DNA of 56,807 nucleotides, from contig JAJYWE010000011.1 in the NCBI GenBank assembly GCA_021791675.1, positions 1-56,807 of the forward strand, in the 5' to 3' direction. The notes beneath the pieces were generated by a model, which was given only the letters and a program-made list of their open reading frames with translations, ran no database searches and was not told the DNA's origin. Of this stretch, positions 17,767 through 26,333 are shown piece after piece (within the stretch, counting starts at the first letter, position 1; the number at the start of each line of letters is the position of its first letter). The translations under genes and the position numbers were made by a program. Source of the DNA: Actinomycetes bacterium. Lineage in GTDB: Bacteria > Actinomycetota > Acidimicrobiia > Acidimicrobiales > JAKAOS01.

Positions 17767-18486
17767 GTGGGAGACGCATCCGGCCCACGGGGGGAGCGAG
17801 ACGGGGCCCTCACTTGGCTGGTCGCAGGCGCAGTCGGGCTCGCCTTCGCGCTCTTCGTCCTCCCGGAGGTCCCCGGGGAGGGTTTCCTCGAGTTCCGCCC
17901 GCGTGCGCCACGTGGGAAGCTTTCCCTCACCGCGTTCGGGCCGACGGTGCGCTGGACGCCGACCGCGGTGCACGTCGCGCTCGTCGGCGAGCGCCTCCTG
18001 GCGGGCGGGATCTGGCTCTGGGTGCTCCGGTACCTCATCGTCCAGGTCGTGAAGGACCTGAACGAGTGGCGACGCCGGCCCGAGGCGGGCTCGATCGGAC
18101 TCTGGCGCCCGGCGCTCGAGCTCGTGGACCTGGCCGGCATCCTCGCGCTCGCCGACTTCCTCGCATCGAGGGCGGTCGGGCACCTCTTCCTCGTCGGAGC
18201 CGCCCGGCCAGCAGCCCTCTCCCCGGTCCAGGCGCTCTACTTCGCCGTGACCACCCTCTCCACCGTCGGGCTGGGCGATGTGCGCCCGGCGGATGATGCC
18301 GGGCGGATCCTCGTCACGGCGCAGGTCGCCATCGGGTTCGGAGTGGTCGCCATGACACTGCTCCCGACGCTCTCGGAGTTGCTCACCCGGACGAGCACGC
18401 GCGCCTCCACCGCGCCGAGCGAGCCACGCGAGCGCGCCGGTGCCGGCGCGGACCCGACCGTCGAACGCCCGAACGCAGCGCGCTGA
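17767..18486 (+). CDS. Potassium-channel-like ion channel protein
   Basis: 239 residues with about four hydrophobic segments and a pore loop ALYFAVTTLSTVGLGDVRPADD, carrying the K+ selectivity filter TVGLGD followed by an outer acidic residue. A final membrane helix (VTAQVAIGFGVVAMTLLPTL) and a hydrophilic tail follow. There is no recognisable RCK or cyclic-nucleotide domain, so it belongs with simple two-pore-helix channels of the Ion_trans_2 type. GTG 17767 follows GGGAGGTGGATCGC. It appears to be a single-gene unit. Confidence 0.82.
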   Translation: MGDASGPRGERDGALTWLVAGAVGLAFALFVLPEVPGEGFLEFRPRAPRGKLSLTAFGPTVRWTPTAVHVALVGERLLAGGIWLWVLRYLIVQVVKDLNEWRRRPEAGSIGLWRPALELVDLAGILALADFLASRAVGHLFLVGAARPAALSPVQALYFAVTTLSTVGLGDVRPADDAGRILVTAQVAIGFGVVAMTLLPTLSELLTRTSTRASTAPSEPRERAGAGADPTVERPNAAR

Positions 18487-18509
18487 TCGCGGAGCCCGGC
18501 ACCCCGCCG

Positions 18510-18541
18510 CCCCGGCACCCCGGCACCCCGGCACCCCGGCA
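18510..18541. repeat. Tandem octamer CCCCGGCA x4
   Basis: Four exact copies of CCCCGGCA directly after the channel gene stop. The array lies in the 207-bp gap before the alpha/beta-hydrolase-fold gene. It is a slippage-prone simple repeat; no function is evident. Confidence 0.8.
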
Positions 18542-18693
18542 GGCTCGTCCTAGCCAGTGATCGATCCGGATCGGGCGCGAGCCGCGCGAGCGTGCTAGGC
18601 CTGAGGGACCTGGTCTGCCTGCGACGGCGAGTGCCTGCTCGTTCCGGCGCGGGACCCACCGGACACCCCACCCGGGCCGAGAGAGGACTCACC

Positions 18694-19626
18694 GTGCACA
18701 CGATCCCGCTCCCGTACTTCGTCGATCGATCCCTGCTCGACGCAGACCTCCACCTGCCCGACGGTGGCCAGCGCCCCTACCCCGTCGTGGTCGCGTGCTC
18801 TGGCTACCAGGGTCGTAAGCGCATCCACCCGGAGCGCTTCGCCAGGGCGCTCACGCCGCACGGCTTCGCGGTGCTCGCGATCGAGTACCGCGGCCAGGGC
18901 GAGAGCGAAGGGGAGCGTTGTCGCTTCGTCCCCCAGGAGCAGGCGGAGGACGTCCGGGGAGCCGTGGACCGGCTGACGACGGTGGAGGAGGTCGACACCG
19001 GACGGCTGGCGCTCCTCGGCTGGGGGATGGGTGGTGGCGTCGTCATCGCCGCCGCTGCCGAGGACCCCCGCGCCCGTGCCGTCGTCGCCCTCAACGCCTT
19101 CGGCGACGGGGAGCGCGCGCTCCGCGCGACGCACGACGACCGCTCCTGGGAGAGCCTGCTCGAGCGCGTCGAGCGGGACCGGGCGTACCGGGCGGCGACC
19201 GGCCGGTCGGAGCGCACCGCGCCGTGGGACGTCTTCCGGCTCGACCTCGATCCGTCGACGGACTCCTACGTGGCGGACGACCTCTACCGCGGCCTCGACC
19301 AGGGAGCGAGCGCGGTCACCCTCGAGTCGGCCGAGTGGATCCTGCGGTTCCGCCCCGAGCGGGTGGTGTCGCAGGTCGCGCCCCGCCCCCTCCTCCTCGT
19401 CCACGGCGCCCGCAATGGGCTGCACCGCCTCGGCGAAGCGGAAGCGCTGTACCGGCTCGCCGGCGAGCCCAAGGAGCTGTTCGTGCTGGAGGACGCCGGG
19501 CACACGGAGTGGATGTTCGACGACCACCCGACCTTCCGCCGGGTGGTCGATCGGGTAGCGCGCTTCTGCTCCGACGCGTTGGGACCCGATGCGGGTCGGT
19601 CGGGTGGCGGTCCGGGGAGCACCTGA
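18694..19626 (+). CDS. Alpha/beta-hydrolase-fold protein with an altered catalytic triad
   Basis: 310 residues of the alpha/beta-hydrolase fold: strand/oxyanion region VVVACSGYQGRKR, the IEYRGQGESEGE loop, and the nucleophile elbow region RLALLGWGMGGGVV. The elbow reads G-W-G-M-G-G, with Gly (about residue 111) where Ser or Cys is normally the nucleophile. The usual acid position reads HGARNGLH, with no Asp after HG, while the terminal His (EDAGHTEWMF) is kept. It may be a lyase, a binding protein or an enzyme with a relocated nucleophile. GTG 18694 follows GAGAGG; the track start 18592 adds an unlikely leader. Confidence 0.8.
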   Translation: MHTIPLPYFVDRSLLDADLHLPDGGQRPYPVVVACSGYQGRKRIHPERFARALTPHGFAVLAIEYRGQGESEGERCRFVPQEQAEDVRGAVDRLTTVEEVDTGRLALLGWGMGGGVVIAAAAEDPRARAVVALNAFGDGERALRATHDDRSWESLLERVERDRAYRAATGRSERTAPWDVFRLDLDPSTDSYVADDLYRGLDQGASAVTLESAEWILRFRPERVVSQVAPRPLLLVHGARNGLHRLGEAEALYRLAGEPKELFVLEDAGHTEWMFDDHPTFRRVVDRVARFCSDALGPDAGRSGGGPGST

Positions 19627-20226
19627 CGAGCGGCGCTCGCCGGCGCCCCCAGCCCGAACGGGGAGCTCGTCACCCGCCGGGCGCGGCGGCGTCGCCGGCC
19701 CGGGCCCGGGGGGAGATCCCCCCGCCCCGACACCCGCGCCCGGGGGAGCGGGGGACCACGGTGACGAGATCGCGAGGGATGCGGGCCCTGGGGGCCATCC
19801 TCGGAGTCGGTTGCTCACGACGAGGCCGGGTGGGAGGCCGTCAAAGACCAGCGCGCGGCCAGCCGATCCGCGACGTCGCGCCCCGACGCGAGGAGGTGCT
19901 GAAGGCCCGACAGGTCATGGCGCTCGCCGATGAGAGGCTGCGCTTCGACAGAGGGCTTCCAGTGATCGAACGTGGGCAGTCTCGGGGATCCTCGACGAGG
20001 TCTCCCCCGGCGGGCATCAGCGTGGCCGTCCCCTCCGCCGAGAGCCGGAGCTCGGTCAGTCGCGTCCCCGGTCCGTCCCGCGGTGGCGACCAACCGCCGG
20101 CAGCCGTCGAGCTCCGCCACGCCTCCGGCGCCGCCGAGCCCGTTCTCGGCGACGGTGTCCGTGACGCGTGGCTCGGTCTCGTTGCACGGAACTCCTACGA
20201 CCTCGCTGGGGGGCTGCTCGTGCCGG
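19627..20226. other. 600-bp region at a module boundary, coding-like on the minus strand
   Basis: No known gene. The minus-strand frame of ORF 19815-20510 reads smoothly downstream of the ligase stop (for example FDHWKPSVEAQPLIGERHDL) with balanced amino-acid use, which suggests a decayed or unrecognised gene lacking its start. It lies exactly between the plus-strand block and the acyl-CoA module, where an insertion scar would be expected. Confidence 0.35.
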
Positions 20227-21795
20227 TCAGCGAGGGACTGCCGCGGCCGTCCCGCCGTAGGCGGTGCGGAGCGCGGTCTTGCGCACCTTGCCGGTGGCGT
20301 TGCGAGGGAGCTCCTCGACCACCTCCACTCTCGTCGGGCACTTGAAGTGGGCCAGTGCCGATCGGCAGTGCTCGATGAGCTCAGTCGGGTCCACGGGGTG
20401 GTCCAAGGCCACGGCCGCCACCACCGTCTCGCCCCAGCGGGCGTCGGGCAGCCCGAACACCGCCGCCTCCCGGACCGCGGGATGGCGCACCAGGACCTGC
20501 TCCACCTCAACCGGATAGACGTTCTCGCCGCCCGTGATGATCATGTCCTTCTTGCGGTCGACGAGCGTGAGGTACCCGTCGGCGTCCATCTTCCCCAAGT
20601 CACCGGTGTGGAACCACCCACCGCGGAACGCCTCGGCGGTGGCCTGGGGCAGCATCCAGTACCCCGCGAAGATGTTCTCGCCTCGCAGGACCAACTCGCC
20701 CACCTGTCCCAGGGCCACGTCGCGGTCGTCGTCGTCGACCAGTCTGGCCTCGACGTCTGGGAGTGGCCGCCCGATCGACCCCAGCTTCTCCACGATGTGC
20801 TCGGCGTCGAGGATCGACACCGACGGGGCGGTCTCGGTCATCCCGAAGCCCTCTTGGAAGGTGATGCCTCGGGCGGTGAAGAACTCGATCACCGGCAGCG
20901 GGGTGGGGGCGCCCCCGGACAGGGCCATCTTCAGTGCCGAGAGGTCGTAGCGGTCGAAGTCGGGGACTCGGCTGATCGCCGCCCACATGGCGGGCACCAG
21001 GAACGCCACCGTGGCGCGGTGGCGGGCCATCGCGGCAAGGGTGGCCTCCGGGTCGAACCCCGGGAGGATCACGTTGGTGGCGCCGACGTAGACGAACGGC
21101 AGGCTGTGCACCCCCAGCCCACCGATGTGGAACATGGGAGCGGCGGTGACCGTCACGTCGCTGGCGCGCAACGCCTGCCCCGGCGCCAACAACGCGTTCC
21201 GGGCGTTGGCGATCGCGTTGGCATGGGTGAGCATGGCGCCCTTCGGTGCGCCGGTGGTCCCCGAGGTGTACATGAGCCCGTGCACCGCACGGGGATCCAC
21301 GTCCATGTCCAACGGGGCCATCGACGCCGACCCCACCACCTCCTGGTACGCCAGCTCACCGGCCGCCAGCTCCACCGTTCGGGCGCCGGCCAGGGGGTCG
21401 GCATCCACCAGGTGATGGCGGACCCGGACACCGGGTTCGGCCATCGCGGCTCGGGCCGCGCCGGCCAGTCGCTGGTGGGACAGCAAGACGTCGGCCCCCG
21501 CGTCGGCCAGGATGTAGGCGACCTCGGGGCCGTTCAGGCGCACGTTGACGGGCACGATGATGGCCCCCAGCTTGGCGCAGCCGTACACCGCTTCCATGAA
21601 GGTCACCGAGTTGAGCAACAGCACTGCCACCCGGTCCCCGGTCCGAACCCCGAGGGTCACCAACGCATGGGCCAGTTGATTGGTCCGCCGGTCGAAGTCC
21701 TCGTAGGTGAGGATGCGCTCACCCTCTACCAGGGCTGGCTTCTTCCCGTCGAGGCGAGCTCGCTTCGTCACCCAACTCCCGATTCCCCGGTCCAT
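20227..21795 (-). CDS. Acyl-CoA synthetase (AMP-forming ligase)
   Basis: 522 residues of the ANL superfamily: P-loop MYTSGTTGAPKGAM, GFGMTETAP, YWMLPQATAEAF, the hinge TGDLGKMDADGYLTLVDRKKD and the C-terminal lysine motif PRNATGKVRK. It activates a carboxylic acid to its acyl-CoA. ATG 21795 is chosen because the family-like N terminus (VTKRARLDGKKPALVEGE) begins there and GAGGGGGG precedes it; the track's 111-codon extension is a shadow frame. It is the last gene of the minus-strand acyl-CoA cluster. A second ligase lies at the other end of the module. Confidence 0.9.
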   Translation of the reverse strand: MDRGIGSWVTKRARLDGKKPALVEGERILTYEDFDRRTNQLAHALVTLGVRTGDRVAVLLLNSVTFMEAVYGCAKLGAIIVPVNVRLNGPEVAYILADAGADVLLSHQRLAGAARAAMAEPGVRVRHHLVDADPLAGARTVELAAGELAYQEVVGSASMAPLDMDVDPRAVHGLMYTSGTTGAPKGAMLTHANAIANARNALLAPGQALRASDVTVTAAPMFHIGGLGVHSLPFVYVGATNVILPGFDPEATLAAMARHRATVAFLVPAMWAAISRVPDFDRYDLSALKMALSGGAPTPLPVIEFFTARGITFQEGFGMTETAPSVSILDAEHIVEKLGSIGRPLPDVEARLVDDDDRDVALGQVGELVLRGENIFAGYWMLPQATAEAFRGGWFHTGDLGKMDADGYLTLVDRKKDMIITGGENVYPVEVEQVLVRHPAVREAAVFGLPDARWGETVVAAVALDHPVDPTELIEHCRSALAHFKCPTRVEVVEELPRNATGKVRKTALRTAYGGTAAAVPR

Positions 21796-22345
21796 CGGCC
21801 TCAACCCCCCTCGTCCACCGGATACCCACGTCGGCTCCCGCCACTGCGGGACGTTGCTCTCTCCTCGTCCGCTTCCGCCGAGGTGAACGCCGCCTCGGAC
21901 ATCACCCAGGCGGCGGCGAGGGCTCCCCCGTGCCAGCGACGGCCCCTCGTGGACCAGGACCTCGTCGGAGCTGTTCGACGCACCGCTCGACCACGGCATC
22001 GAGCTGGCCGGGGGCCACGGCCGTCGTCGCCAACCCCCGGGCCCCGTACCCGCTGGGGGATCTGGACATGCACGGCGACCGAGAACCGGGTCAGCCGAGC
22101 CGAGTCCGAACGCCACCCGTGCGGGCACAGCCGACGTCGACGACGGCAGGGCATGCAGGATCGACGAAGGTAGGGCACGCAGGATCCTCGGGGCCGAACC
22201 AGCCCGTTCGGCAGCCGAGCCCCCCGGACCTCGTCGAAGACCAGCTGGCCGTGCCGGCGGTCGGGGACCTCACGAGCGGTGACAGGATGCCGGTCGAGCC
22301 CCGGTTCCACCCCGACGCCCCGACGTCGGACCTCTGCGGGATCGG
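21796..22345 (-). pseudogene. Probable decayed enoyl-CoA hydratase between AtuA-like gene and ligase
   Basis: An ATG overlaps the AtuA-like stop (ATGA) and reads MTDPAEV, the kind of start expected for a next operon gene, but the frame soon loses family character. Near 22030-21910 one minus frame reads APGQLDAVVERCVEQLRRGPG, and about 21915-21855 a different frame reads AAAWVMSEAAFTSAEADEERA. These resemble the last third of enoyl-CoA hydratase/isomerase proteins (helix after the ALxxGLV strand, then the C-terminal FxSxEAxEG segment), shifted in frame. I infer a frameshifted, internally deleted hydratase. Short near-repeats (gacggcagggcatgcaggatc, gaaggtagggcacgcaggatc) sit at about 22140-22185. 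Confidence 0.4.
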
Positions 22346-24229
22346 TCATCGTCCGGCTCCTGGGTCCTCGCCCCCGTTGTCGTTCACCGTCGCCGCCTCG
22401 AGGTGGGCCAGCACGGCCCGAGCCGCCAGGCCGCCATCGACGGCAGCCTCCTCGACCACCGCGGTGGGGAGCGACACCACCCTGGCTCGCAGCCACTCGC
22501 CGAGGCTCTTGGCCTGCGCGTCGACCCGGGTGTTCGACATCACGCCCTCGCCCAACAACCCCTCGACCACGAAGTTGAGCGCGCGCAGGTTGGCGAGCAC
22601 CGTGCGCCGTACCACGAGCGAGGCGGTCTCCGGCAGCAGCGACCGCAGGCGAGCCTCGTCCAAGTGTTCGATCAGCCAGCGAGCACCGAGGTCGCCTCGC
22701 GCCCAGATCCCGAGGTTGGCGTTCCCGCCCTTGTCGCCCGAGCGTGCACCGAAGGCGACACCGAGCGGCACCGCCACGGTGGGTTCCGCCGACGTCGGCG
22801 GCGTCGGGACGCTCGGGGCATCGGCCGGCGGCTCGGCGGGAGCACGCCCCGGGGCGGTGTCCGCGAACCGTGGGGGCGCCGGCGCCAGCACCGTCCGGAC
22901 GCCGTGCACCCAGACCTCTTGGCACACCAGTTCGGCGGGCACCGCCGCCGGCCAGTACACGCCGTAGACCTGGGGGCTGGCGCCGGGGCCGAGGCCGAAG
23001 AGCCCGGGATAGGACGCGAGGGCCAGCTCCGTCACCCTGGAAGTGAAGGCACGGTCCACCTTGTCTCGGTCGGGGTCCTTCACCGTGATGCGCAGCTGGG
23101 CCATCGCGGCCTCGTTGGTCGCGGGGTCGGGTTGGTCGGTGCGCAGCAGCGCCACCTCCACCTCGGCGAAGCCGTCGCGGCCGTTGGGCATCGACGCCCA
23201 CAAGGCCCGCTCGGCCAACGCCGCCTTCTCCTCGATGTCCAAACCGGTGAGCACCAAGGTGACGCTGGTGCGCCACCCCCCGACGTAGTCCAGGGCGACC
23301 TTCGCCGTTGCCGGCGGCGGCTCCCCTCTCACCGCCGCGATCCGCACCCGGTCGGGTCCCTGCTGCTCGAGCGCGATGGTGTCGAAGCGCGCGGTCACGT
23401 CGGGGTTGCGGTACTGCGCCCCGTCGATCTCGTAGAGCAGCTGGGCCGTCACCGTCCCGACGGACACCGCGCCGCCGTGGTCTGGGTGCTTGGTGATCAC
23501 CGAGGAACCGTCGGCGGCGATCTCGGCGACGGGGAAGCCGGGATGCTCGAGCCCGGGGAGCTCGGTGAAGAAGGCGTAGTTGCCCCCCGTCGCCTGCGTG
23601 CCGCACTCGAGCACGTGCCCGGCCACCAAGGCACCGGCGAGTGCGTCCCAGGCGTCGCGGGCCCAGCCGTGCCACCATGCCGCCGGGCCGATGGCGAGGG
23701 CAGCATCGGTGACCCGGCCCGTCACCACGACGTCGGCACCGCGGGCCAGCGCCTCGGCGATCCCCCAGCCGCCGAGGTAGGCGTTGGCGGTGAGCACCGG
23801 GCGGTCACCGAGTGGCGCGCCGGTGTCGAGATGGGCGAAGGTCACTCCGGCCGCCCGCAGCGCCGCCATCCTGGGCAGGAGGTCGTCTCCTTCGACGTAG
23901 GCCACGACGGGGTCCAGACCCTGGGCATGTGCCGCCGCCTCCACGGCCGCTGCGCAGGCGGCGGGCGCGAGACCGCCGGCGTTGCTCACCACCTTGATGC
24001 CCCGCTCGAGACAGGTGCCGAGCACCTGCTCCATCTGGGTGACAAAGGTCCGAGCCCACCCTGCGCCGGGGTCGCGCTGGCGGTTCTTGGCCAGGATGAG
24101 CATGGTCAACTCGGCGAGGAAGTCCCCGCTCAGGACGTCGATGGGGCCGCCGTTCACCATCTCGCTCGCCGCTGCGAGGCGGTCCCCGTAGAAGCCGCTG
24201 CAGTTGGCGATCCGGACGGGACGAGCCAC
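22346..24229 (-). CDS. AtuA-like protein (acyclic terpene utilisation family, DUF1446)
   Basis: 627 residues. The N-terminal domain has the DUF1446/AtuA features IANCSGFYGDR, SGDFLAELTM, VSNAGGLAP and VTGRVTDAAL; a Pro/Ala-rich linker (about residues 460-490) joins the small C-terminal domain with GARSGDKGGNANLGIW. Members sit in acyclic-terpene (atu) and leucine/isovalerate (liu)-like operons; their chemistry is not settled. It ends 1 bp from the biotin-carboxylase gene region upstream, so the genes are co-translated. Context supports a role with the acyl-CoA carboxylase on a branched or terpenoid acyl-CoA. Confidence 0.87.
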   Translation of the reverse strand: MARPVRIANCSGFYGDRLAAASEMVNGGPIDVLSGDFLAELTMLILAKNRQRDPGAGWARTFVTQMEQVLGTCLERGIKVVSNAGGLAPAACAAAVEAAAHAQGLDPVVAYVEGDDLLPRMAALRAAGVTFAHLDTGAPLGDRPVLTANAYLGGWGIAEALARGADVVVTGRVTDAALAIGPAAWWHGWARDAWDALAGALVAGHVLECGTQATGGNYAFFTELPGLEHPGFPVAEIAADGSSVITKHPDHGGAVSVGTVTAQLLYEIDGAQYRNPDVTARFDTIALEQQGPDRVRIAAVRGEPPPATAKVALDYVGGWRTSVTLVLTGLDIEEKAALAERALWASMPNGRDGFAEVEVALLRTDQPDPATNEAAMAQLRITVKDPDRDKVDRAFTSRVTELALASYPGLFGLGPGASPQVYGVYWPAAVPAELVCQEVWVHGVRTVLAPAPPRFADTAPGRAPAEPPADAPSVPTPPTSAEPTVAVPLGVAFGARSGDKGGNANLGIWARGDLGARWLIEHLDEARLRSLLPETASLVVRRTVLANLRALNFVVEGLLGEGVMSNTRVDAQAKSLGEWLRARVVSLPTAVVEEAAVDGGLAARAVLAHLEAATVNDNGGEDPGAGR

Positions 24230-24230
24230 G

Positions 24231-26333
24231 TCAAGCCCCCTCCGGCGGCACCGGGTCGGCGGCCAGGACCACCAAGGGGTCGCCGGCGGCCACCGTGACG
24301 CCGGGGTGGACGCGGACCTCGGCGACCGTGCCAGGGTGTGGCGCGGTGACCCGGTGCTCCATCTTCATGGCCTCGACCACCACGAGCAGCTGACCACGGC
24401 CGACGCCCTCCCCGGGGGCCACCGCCACCTCCCGTACCGTCCCCGGCATGGGGGCGCTCAACGCGCCGGGAACCGGTGCCTCCGTGCCACGATCGGGGAA
24501 GCGAGGCAGCTCGCGTAGCGCCACGTCGCCGTCGGGGCCCTGCACCCAGACGCGGTCCCCGACCCGGTGGACGTGGAGTCGGTGCAGCCACCCCGCCGTC
24601 TCGAGGAGCACCCATCCACCGCCGTGTACGCGAAAGCCGACGGGCTCCCCGTCGACCAGGAACGTCCCGTTTCCCTGGGACCGGTAGGTGACCTCGACGT
24701 GGCGCGGGCTCCCGCGCCCCGGGTCGCCCACGGCCCCTCCGCTGACCTCGCCACCAGGGCCGTCCTCGCCGGAGCTCGGCACGGACGCTGGTGACGCCTG
24801 CGGGACCTCCGGCGCGCCACCGACCACCTCGTAGCGGACCCGCTGTGGCGGCATGGGGGCGAGCCGCCAGCCACTGGGGAGCGAGGCGAGGACCTCGGCC
24901 CGCGCCCGGCGCTCGGCTTGGGCCGCCAGGGCCGCTGCGGCCGCCGCCCGCTGCAGCTCGCCGGGGGTCGGCTGGCGGGCCAGCGCCACCCCCGAGCGCT
25001 CGATGAACGAGGTGGTGGCGCTGCCGGCGAGGAACTCGGGATGCCGCAACGTCGCCACGAGGAAGTCGCGGTTGGTGGTGACGCCGCGGATCCGGCTGCG
25101 GGCCAGCGCCGTGGCCAGGCGGCGCACCGCCTCGCTGCGGGTAGGGGCGTGGGCCACCACTTTCGCGAGCAGTGGGTCGTAGCGGGTGTCCACCACCGTG
25201 CCGGTTGCCACCCCGCAGTCCCAGCGCACCTCTGGTTCGCCGGCGGGTGACCATTCGAGCACCGTGCCGGTGGCGGGGAGGAAACCGGCGCCGGGGTCTT
25301 CGGCGTACAGGCGGGCCTCCACCGCGTGCCCCGTCGGCACCAGCTGGGCCTCGGTGACCGACAGCGGCAGCCCCTGGGCCACCAGGAGCTGCTCGCGCAC
25401 CAGGTCGACCCGGTGGATGGCTTCGCTCACCGGGTGCTCCACCTGGAGCCGGGTGTTCATCTCCAGGAACCAGAACGCTCCCGAAGGCTCGAGGACCAGC
25501 TCGACGGTGCCGGCACTGCGGTAGTCCACCGCCCTGGCCGCGGCCGTCGCGGCCGCCATCAGCTCGGCCCGCAGCGCGGTGCCCACGGCCGGGGAGGGGC
25601 TCTCCTCCACCACCTTCTGGTGGCGACGCTGCACCGAGCAGTCCCGTTCGGTGAAGACGACGAGGTGACCGTGGTCGTCGGCCAGCACCTGCACCTCGAC
25701 GTGGCGGGCGTCGACCACGTAGCGCTCGAGGAACACGCTGGGATCGCCGAACGCACCGGCCGCCTCCCGCTGGGCGGCGGCGACCGCGTCGGCCAGGTCC
25801 TCGGGGCGCGCCACGACCCGCATGCCCTTGCCGCCACCGCCGGCGGCAGCCTTCACCAGCACCGGGAAGGAGAGCTGGTCCAGCGCGCCGGCCACGGCGT
25901 CGCCGAGATCGGCCCCGGGGGTGATCTCGACGGAGGGAAGGACCGGCACCCCGGCAGCGGCCATCGTCGCCTTGGCGGCGAGCTTGTTCCCCATGGCCTC
26001 GATCACGGACGGCGACGGCCCGACCCAGGTGAGCCCGGCGTCCACCACCGCCTGCGCGAACGAGGCGCGCTCGGAGAGGAACCCGTAGCCGGGGTGGACG
26101 GCGTCGGCGCCGCTCCGGCGCGCCGCCTCCACGAGGATCTCCGGGTCGAGGTAGGTCTCCGCTGCGCTCCGCCCCGGGAGCCGCACCACCCGGTCGGCTT
26201 CGGCCGCCAGCGACGGCGACTCGTCGTCGAGCGCCATCACCGCCACGGTCTCGATCCCCATGGCGAGCGCGCTGCGCACGATGCGGCGGGCGATCTCCCC
26301 GCGGTTGGCCACGAGGAGCCGGGTCACGGTCAA
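24231..26333 (-). CDS. Acyl-CoA carboxylase, biotin carboxylase/BCCP subunit
   Basis: 700 residues. The biotin carboxylase half starts RLLVANRGEIARRI, has the ATP-grasp Gly-rich loop KAAAGGGGKGMRVV and the catalytic region EMNTRLQVEHPVSE; a BT-like linker follows; the BCCP domain near the C terminus has the biotinylation motif VVEAMKMEH. This is the alpha subunit of an acetyl/propionyl/3-methylcrotonyl/geranyl-CoA type carboxylase and pairs with the next upstream gene, which it overlaps by 4 bp. An unusually Gly/Ser/Pro-rich insert lies before the BCCP domain (about residues 530-560). Confidence 0.93.
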   Translation of the reverse strand: MTVTRLLVANRGEIARRIVRSALAMGIETVAVMALDDESPSLAAEADRVVRLPGRSAAETYLDPEILVEAARRSGADAVHPGYGFLSERASFAQAVVDAGLTWVGPSPSVIEAMGNKLAAKATMAAAGVPVLPSVEITPGADLGDAVAGALDQLSFPVLVKAAAGGGGKGMRVVARPEDLADAVAAAQREAAGAFGDPSVFLERYVVDARHVEVQVLADDHGHLVVFTERDCSVQRRHQKVVEESPSPAVGTALRAELMAAATAAARAVDYRSAGTVELVLEPSGAFWFLEMNTRLQVEHPVSEAIHRVDLVREQLLVAQGLPLSVTEAQLVPTGHAVEARLYAEDPGAGFLPATGTVLEWSPAGEPEVRWDCGVATGTVVDTRYDPLLAKVVAHAPTRSEAVRRLATALARSRIRGVTTNRDFLVATLRHPEFLAGSATTSFIERSGVALARQPTPGELQRAAAAAALAAQAERRARAEVLASLPSGWRLAPMPPQRVRYEVVGGAPEVPQASPASVPSSGEDGPGGEVSGGAVGDPGRGSPRHVEVTYRSQGNGTFLVDGEPVGFRVHGGGWVLLETAGWLHRLHVHRVGDRVWVQGPDGDVALRELPRFPDRGTEAPVPGALSAPMPGTVREVAVAPGEGVGRGQLLVVVEAMKMEHRVTAPHPGTVAEVRVHPGVTVAAGDPLVVLAADPVPPEGA

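Noticed and set aside
16916-17788. Possible transposase fragment on the minus strand (GGGQHEWAAQTT...)
   Set aside because: No DDE, DEDD or recombinase motif, no inverted repeats and no homologue I can name.
22144-22185. Regulatory tandem repeat before the ligase
   Set aside because: Only two imperfect copies of about 20 bp within decayed sequence; more likely part of the pseudogene.
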